In this document: positions 28,683-33,886 of the stretch, one piece after another
Layout of the letters: every line of letters begins with the position of its first letter
Position numbering within the stretch: position 1 is the stretch's first letter
From: Chara braunii
Taxonomy: Eukaryota > Streptophyta > Charophyceae > Charales > Characeae
Reading direction: 5' to 3'
DNA length: 33,886 bases
Assembly (NCBI GenBank): GCA_003427395.1
Contig: BFEA01001056.1
Coordinates: 155,831-189,716 of the forward strand
The notes under the pieces: generated by a model
Databases searched by the model: none
Told to the model about the DNA's origin: nothing
Seen by the model: only the letters and a program-made list of their open reading frames with translations
Made by a program: the position numbers and the translations under genes

Positions 28683-31271
28683 TCATGATGAGAAAAGACT
28701 ATGACATAGGGATGTTACGGCGATCGCTAGGACCAACGACACATACAGATTGGGAATGCGAGCGCCGCGAGTTGCGAAACTCGGCAGCGAAGGGATATAC
28801 CGCGCCTCCGGCATAGCACATTCCTTACCCATAAAGATGACCTTCAACGGCAGCATCCTCTGATCTATACGAGTCGCGAGCTCCTCCTCGGCGGTGATTT
28901 TCTGAGTTGGATCGAGCAGCTCCGTCTCAACATGGCGATACTCCGCCAGCAAAGTCGAACTGTTGAACACCATTTGCCAGGTCATTCCGCCTCCCGACTT
29001 GAGCAACTCGTTGTAGTCCTTGAACCCAAAGAACACGATCATGCCGTTCTCATCCGGCGTCGTGCTATTGACAGAGTGCACTGTCATCAGCGCTTTCGAC
29101 ACGTTCGGATAAAACTGCGCCGCCACCATCCAATTGACCAAGTCCTTCGGCAGCACGTTGTCCACGCGCGCATCTATCGTCCACGTGCCACCCTCGATCT
29201 TGCTCAAATGGAAGTGTACCTGCTGCCCGCACCCGGACTTGCACTGCCGTTGCAGGAGTTTCTTTGGCACTTCGGGGAGTGTGTAATCGGTCTTGCTCGA
29301 GGTCAGAACAGCGTCCAACGCCGGCTGCGGAGTCGCGGGCAGGGTGATCTCGCAAGGCGGGTTGGCGCTGTTACACGGCGAAAGCTGGTTACAGGCACAG
29401 GCCATGCAGGGCGCCAAAGTGTGGTTGTAAACGCCTGAGAGTGACACGCAGCATGTCTTCGGCTCAACGACGTCAGAAACAGGCCCGCAAGAGACGGACC
29501 AAGACTTCAACGCGGACATCATCTGCCTGCTTCCCTCCGAAGTCGGCAACTTGCTCGGCTCCCCGAGCATTAACGGCGTGCTGCACTTGTAATTCGGCAA
29601 GCCAATGGAAAAGTTCGTCGGAAAGTAGAAGCCAGCAGTGTCATTCCAGTCCGACTCCTGCTTACCAATCACAAGCGTCGCCTTGGCAACCGCCGCTCCC
29701 GGATCGAGGAACTGCGGCGCCAAGGCACCGAACCTCGGCTCCAAGTCCATCAGAGTCGGCGACCGGTCGCACGAATGCGCCTGCGTCACGTTCTCCATTG
29801 CTGTGACGTTGATCATCGACTGGCAGTCTCCCTTATACGTCGTCGTGCAACCTTCGACCGACGAGATGTACTCGTTGTGCTTCCAGTCCCACTTCAAACA
29901 CCAGCCGCTATTCGGCTTCTCTTCGTCATACGGGCAGCTGTAGTCCTCCGGTAAAATGTTCTTGTAAGGATCCATATTCCTTATCCTCAGCTGCACCGTG
30001 TAGTACGTGTACGCGTTGGGCTGAATGACGTCCCACAGGATGTCGACACCCGTGAACTCGGTCGTGTTCCCCGGCTCCTGGATCAGCACAGGTGTCTGCG
30101 ACAACGACTGGTTGCAGCAAACCGCCAGCGACCCCTCCAACTTACTGGGAGCCTGACATTCGAAGATTTTCGTGGCGGTGAAGTTGACCGCTTTCGGCAA
30201 AGCGAACTGCTTCATAGTCACTCCCACAATCGATCCCGAGATCAGGCCGGTGACGTTGGTCGGCAAGGCAGTGTTGTTCAAGGCCGCGCCATCCAGAACC
30301 TTATAGGTATCCAACGCACTGAGCGTTATCGGCACCCCTATCGCGATCTTCAGCGGGGGGGCGCCTCCCACAAGCGTCAACGGCGGTAAGACGGCTCTAA
30401 TCTGGACATCAAACTCGAACTGGAGAGTCACGGACCAGTTCCGTGCAGGATTTATCCCCTTGTTGATGACGGTCAGTTGAGCGGTGAAGTCTTTATCGGG
30501 ATTGACAGAGGAGTTGAGTGTCAAAGCGGTGTAAATAATCTCTATTCCGCAGACGGATTGTGGAAACGCGACCGACGGCAGCGCCTGGGAAATGGGGGTT
30601 CCATTGATGGATGGAGAGGAGGCGGACACCAGGGCAGGTAGGGCGATCGTCGGGTTCGATACCGGGGGTGGTAAGGATATCGTTGGGACAGGCGAAACTC
30701 CGCTAATCGGCGCCGTGGTGGAAGGGGGGGGAACGAGCTGAGGCAAAGTGCTGGGGGAGCTGGGGGGGCTGGGGATGCTGGGGACAGGGTTGACGGGCGC
30801 AGCGATGCTCGGGGTTACCGTACTCGGGCCAGACATCGGCGCCGTGCTGACCCCGGGGCCAGGGATGAGCGACGGACTGCTCGGAGGAATAAGACTTGGG
30901 CTGGACGGTGTTACCCTACCAACCGGATTGGTCGCCGACACCGGAGGAGGAACCAGGACAGGCGGAAGAGAAGGAGGCGTGCTACCACCTGGCACAAGAG
31001 TAGGTGATGGAGTACTTGGCGCCGCGGTGCTAGCCATCGGCGAAAGAACGGGCGTTGAAGGCTCAGAAGTGGTCTCGTTGACAAGTGACGACCCTCCGAG
31101 AACGGCAGCTGGCTGCGATGGGGGTGAGTTGGAGGAACTGGTTGAACTACCGGTAGGAATAAGGTCGGCCGCCAGAGCTGACTGGTTCTGAAACATGCAA
31201 CAGGCTGCGATGGCGACCGTCACCAGAATAAGAGCTGCCCTCCTCCCAGTCATTCCGCCTCTTCCCTCCAT
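28683..31271 (-). CDS. COBRA-like GPI-anchored cell-wall protein (COBL7-type)
   Basis: COBRA proteins sit on the outer face of the plasma membrane and in the wall, bind cellulose, and guide microfibril order and cell expansion. The product has 862 residues. 1-34 is a signal peptide (hydrophobic 12-26, cleavage likely near ALA-A). 37-235 is a Pro/Ser/Thr-rich linker with PSSPSLIP repeats. 241-385 is the extra N-terminal domain typical of the COBL7 subgroup. About 408-625 is the first COBRA part, with DVIQPNAYTYYTVQLRI, WCLKWDW and TTTYKGDCQ, ending in the hallmark CCVS (607-610) and a Cys cluster (622-640). 677-820 is the second part. 840-862 is a hydrophobic tail fitting a GPI-anchor signal. 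Many N-glycosylation sequons are present. The start has G at -3 and +4; stop is TGA. Arabidopsis relatives are about 650 residues, so this is longer because of the linker. No intron interrupts it. Confidence 0.92.
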   Translation of the reverse strand: MEGRGGMTGRRAALILVTVAIAACCMFQNQSALAADLIPTGSSTSSSNSPPSQPAAVLGGSSLVNETTSEPSTPVLSPMASTAAPSTPSPTLVPGGSTPPSLPPVLVPPPVSATNPVGRVTPSSPSLIPPSSPSLIPGPGVSTAPMSGPSTVTPSIAAPVNPVPSIPSPPSSPSTLPQLVPPPSTTAPISGVSPVPTISLPPPVSNPTIALPALVSASSPSINGTPISQALPSVAFPQSVCGIEIIYTALTLNSSVNPDKDFTAQLTVINKGINPARNWSVTLQFEFDVQIRAVLPPLTLVGGAPPLKIAIGVPITLSALDTYKVLDGAALNNTALPTNVTGLISGSIVGVTMKQFALPKAVNFTATKIFECQAPSKLEGSLAVCCNQSLSQTPVLIQEPGNTTEFTGVDILWDVIQPNAYTYYTVQLRIRNMDPYKNILPEDYSCPYDEEKPNSGWCLKWDWKHNEYISSVEGCTTTYKGDCQSMINVTAMENVTQAHSCDRSPTLMDLEPRFGALAPQFLDPGAAVAKATLVIGKQESDWNDTAGFYFPTNFSIGLPNYKCSTPLMLGEPSKLPTSEGSRQMMSALKSWSVSCGPVSDVVEPKTCCVSLSGVYNHTLAPCMACACNQLSPCNSANPPCEITLPATPQPALDAVLTSSKTDYTLPEVPKKLLQRQCKSGCGQQVHFHLSKIEGGTWTIDARVDNVLPKDLVNWMVAAQFYPNVSKALMTVHSVNSTTPDENGMIVFFGFKDYNELLKSGGGMTWQMVFNSSTLLAEYRHVETELLDPTQKITAEEELATRIDQRMLPLKVIFMGKECAMPEARYIPSLPSFATRGARIPNLYVSLVLAIAVTSLCHSLFSS

Positions 31272-31504
31272 CGCTCAAGTCGAGGCGATTAAACAACCGA
31301 CTTCCGACCCCCACCCACGCGTTGAAATACTGTCACAAGACCACGGACTACTTTCCTCCCAGAGAGGGAAGTGGCACCTAAGCAAACTGTTTCCTATTTC
31401 GTCCTCGATGTCCCCCGTCTTCCCGCCTCCGCCGCCCCCCCCTCTTCCGTTTGTCGTCCGCTTTCGGCCCTTTTTTTTACACCCCCCTTTCCTCCTCGGC
31501 TCTC

Positions 31505-31506
<2 letters not shown>

Positions 31507-31553
<47 letters not shown>

Positions 31554-31581
31554 CCTCTCTCTCTTTCTCTCTCTCTCTCTC
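31507..31581 (-). promoter_or_regulatory. GA/CT microsatellite upstream of the COBRA-like gene
   Basis: CT repeats on + (GA on the coding strand) with TTT interruptions lie 236-310 bp before the ATG. GA-rich tracts are common in plant core promoters and 5' leaders, so a regulatory role is possible; no TATA box is visible nearby. Confidence 0.5.
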
Positions 31582-33073
31582 CCAGACACGCACTCGCACA
31601 CACCAAAACTCTGCATCAATCGCGACGAATCGATCCCGTGAACGACTCAGCAACCAAGAACTTTGCATCTCACAAGCAAGTGCCAATTCATTTTCAGCCA
31701 AACCGTCGACACAATGACGACGCCGTCCTCCCCTTGCTCACCGCCATAGCTGACAGCTTGACTCGCTCCAGGAGCGAGCGACTCTCCTGCCGCTTCTGCT
31801 GCTGCTGAAATCCACCCTGATCAAGCTTTTCACTGACCCACACGCTAGCCCCACTTTACCGCGGGTAATGGGCTTGTGAACACCACAGATCCCCCCAGCA
31901 CATGTCAGTCAAGCGTCGCGCTCGCTTCTCCCCTCCTCAGCCGTGATTCGTCACGTCCATCCGTCCTCCTCCGCCGCCGTTCGTGCCACGGCGAGCTGCT
32001 CCGCTGTAACTGTAAATGCTCCACCAGGCGGCACGTTCTTTAGCACATCACATCACTCCATCACCAAGCCAACAGCAGCGCGCTGAGCACTCAAATTTCT
32101 CCCCCTCACTAGAACTTCCCTGTGTCTCGCAGCCCACTGCCGAGCCGTCGGAATTCCATGCACTCTTCCCTGCCGTTCGTCTGATGTTGTAGCCTCTTCC
32201 CACGCCTTCCCACACGTCACCCCACTCCCCTCCCACCTCTGTTTTCCTTTCGCGCCTTCCGGTTAGCGCGCGCTTTACCTGCGGCCCCTACTTGTAATTG
32301 CCTATCGTCGCCAGCACCAGCGCCTCGGTCCACCCTCAGCCGAGGAGAGTTGCGCACTGCCACCGCCAACTCCCCACCTCGGACCCCCCACATGTGCTCG
32401 ACAGACGGCAATTAATGACGCGGCCAAATCCGCGAATGCTCCCGACACCAGCAGGCGCCTACTTCGCCTGCGAGGAAGACCACAGCACGCTGTTCCGACT
32501 GCCGCTATGCAATCGACAGGGGGATCACATCCCTGTGGCTTCTTCGCAAAGATTTCGCACCAACAAATCCCTCGCTGTCGACACGCAGAGCGACGCGGTA
32601 CCATTCGTGTGGTTCTAGACACACACACCTGACATACTCTCGTGTAGTGTATGATAAACCGTAGGTTACAACATGCCCCCGTCAGGTTCGAGCCCGAGAC
32701 CTACGAGCGGACGTCGCCAAGGAAGTGGTATTGGATCTACTACGCAGTCCACCGTCGCCGCCCACGGGCCCTCAGCGCATTTTTTCTGGACACCGGCCGG
32801 CTGGTTTATACCTTACGCGACCCCGAGCCTTTGCCGAAGCGGAACCAGATCGTATTCGGTCAGACACACGTAAAACGCGGTGCCGCACAGTACCGTCCCG
32901 GTTGGACTCGTGCATTTTCGTCTCGCATGTCAGGATGAATGAAACATCGCTTACGATCAGATCCATTTCAAAACGTCCCAAGGACGCACATAGGGCAAAC
33001 CGGCCCTCTTTTTCTATTTTTCGAAGAAAGGCTAATACCTCCGAGCCTGTTTTTGCCTACCCTGAATTAGGTC
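31582..33073. other. Upstream intergenic DNA, no recognised gene
   Basis: A palindrome TTACC-GCG-GGTAA lies at 31856-31868 and a bZIP-type TCACGTCC at about 31949-31956. A B-box-like GGTTCGAGCCC at about 32684-32694 has no A box. Frames of 95-130 codons at 32298-33117 lack domains. Confidence 0.4.
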
Positions 33074-33503
33074 TGGACCCCACAGGCGTGCGGAAAAGCG
33101 TATGGATTGGCGCATAGGTTTTTTTTCAGACCCCACAGGCCGCAGGGAGCGGCCAGGAAAACTTTGGGCGGACGTTTTCACATAGGGTCATGATGGGAAA
33201 TTCCTCCGTGGCACTCCATTTTCCGAAATATTGTGCCAAAACAACATGGTAGCCCGGAGGCTACTCTCTTGATTCAGCCATCCCGTGCGGAAAGGAGGCA
33301 CAGGGATTGGACGGTGTGCTGAAAAAGAGGAGGCACACTTGCCCGAAAGAGCAAGTCTTCCTGATCTGGTAACCTAAACCCGCGGACGTGCCTAAATCTG
33401 CTATGGCAGTGGAGTCCCATTTCTCTTGCCCATTCCCGACAGCTACGATTTGTGCTGGCGGATGCTTTCCAGGCGCAAGGATGCCGCGAGCCTGTGGGGT
33501 CCA
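33074..33503. repeat. Dispersed GACCCCACAGGC repeats, one pair inverted
   Basis: TGGACCCCACAGGC at 33074-33087 is exactly inverted at 33490-33503. The similarity extends outward, including a nearby GCGG. A third copy (CAGACCCCACAGGC) lies at about 33129-33142. This may mark ends of a degraded element. Confidence 0.55.
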
Positions 33504-33815
33504 GCCCTTACATTCCACGCCGAATTTGCCAAGCGTTTTTTTTTTTCTTTTTTGGTTTGGATTCGGAACGTTTTCACTTGTGGCGTTGTCGGCCTCCGGT
33601 ATGGTCCGATGAACGGACACACGTTAGGCCGGGGTCCCTGTGGCTGGTGGCATTGTGCAAGGCCTGGACTATTTTTTTTTGGGGGGGGGCCTATGAGGGA
33701 CGTGTCGGTTCGCCGGCGACCGGTACTTCGGATTGGAGGTTCGTGATCGCCCACACGCGGGGCGACGGACGGACGGCAATGGTTGCCATCACCAGCTGCA
33801 CATCCCAACATCCTA

Positions 33816-33818
<3 letters not shown>
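33504..33818. other. No recognised gene
   Basis: T-rich run near 33536-33552 and a T9-G9 stretch at about 33671-33688. Short overlapping frames only. Confidence 0.5.

Positions 33819-33886
<68 letters not shown>
33819..33886. repeat. (GT)n microsatellite at window end
   Basis: About 34 GT units running off the right edge, so the true length is unknown and the contig may end in the repeat. Confidence 0.95.

Noticed and set aside
28932-31191. Long + strand open frames (100-168 codons) opposite the COBRA-like gene
   Set aside because: Shadow frames of a GC-rich coding region; the minus-strand product has clear COBRA domains and the + frames have none.
32640-32720. Possible tRNA or SINE from GGTTCGAGCCC
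   Set aside because: The T-arm does not pair and no A box lies 30-60 nt upstream.

Overview
This 33.9 kb window looks like nuclear DNA from a plant-lineage eukaryote (a streptophyte). The evidence is one long COBRA-family gene, found in land plants and charophyte algae, set among decayed retrotransposons, long CT/GT microsatellites, tandem duplications and foldback elements. The mix would suit a large, repeat-rich charophyte genome such as Chara, but the species is inference. No bacterial operon, CRISPR array, rRNA gene or intact tRNA gene is visible.

Layout. 1-3360: no recognised protein gene; a possible small inverted-repeat element (1192-1412) and a TATA-type promoter (1897). 3361-4698: a broken Ty3/gypsy-type pol region (+), ending just before the catalytic YxDD of the reverse transcriptase. 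4699-9864: a broken LINE (-) in two pieces. The endonuclease start lies at 9864-9120; the endonuclease end and the RT lie at about 6030-4700. They are separated by about 3.1 kb of foreign DNA carrying its own TATA promoter (6639), a possible spliced transcript with a 19-residue peptide, a diverged duplication and a foldback element (8490-8940). 10201-12260: palindromes, a 37-bp tandem repeat and a roughly 180-bp tandem repeat with a hairpin in several units. 13915-14588: at least six stem-loops sharing a loop sequence but with different, mutually compensating stems. 14882-15410: an alternating A-B array of about 123-bp units. 17768-17939: a 13-bp target-site duplication enclosing a tRNA-derived SINE head (-) and a U6 snRNA fragment. 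18476-28350: microsatellites and many local tandem duplications (42, 46, 123, about 141 and 202 bp) with no convincing genes. 28683-31271 (-): an intact COBRA-like, GPI-anchored wall protein of 862 residues. 31507-33886: a GA/CT-rich upstream tract, short dispersed repeats and a terminal GT microsatellite.

The only confident intact protein gene is the COBRA-like gene. The rest records retrotransposition and local duplication. The two features most worth follow-up are the covarying hairpin family and the U6/SINE chimera, which looks like a twin-priming event that used U6 RNA as the second template.
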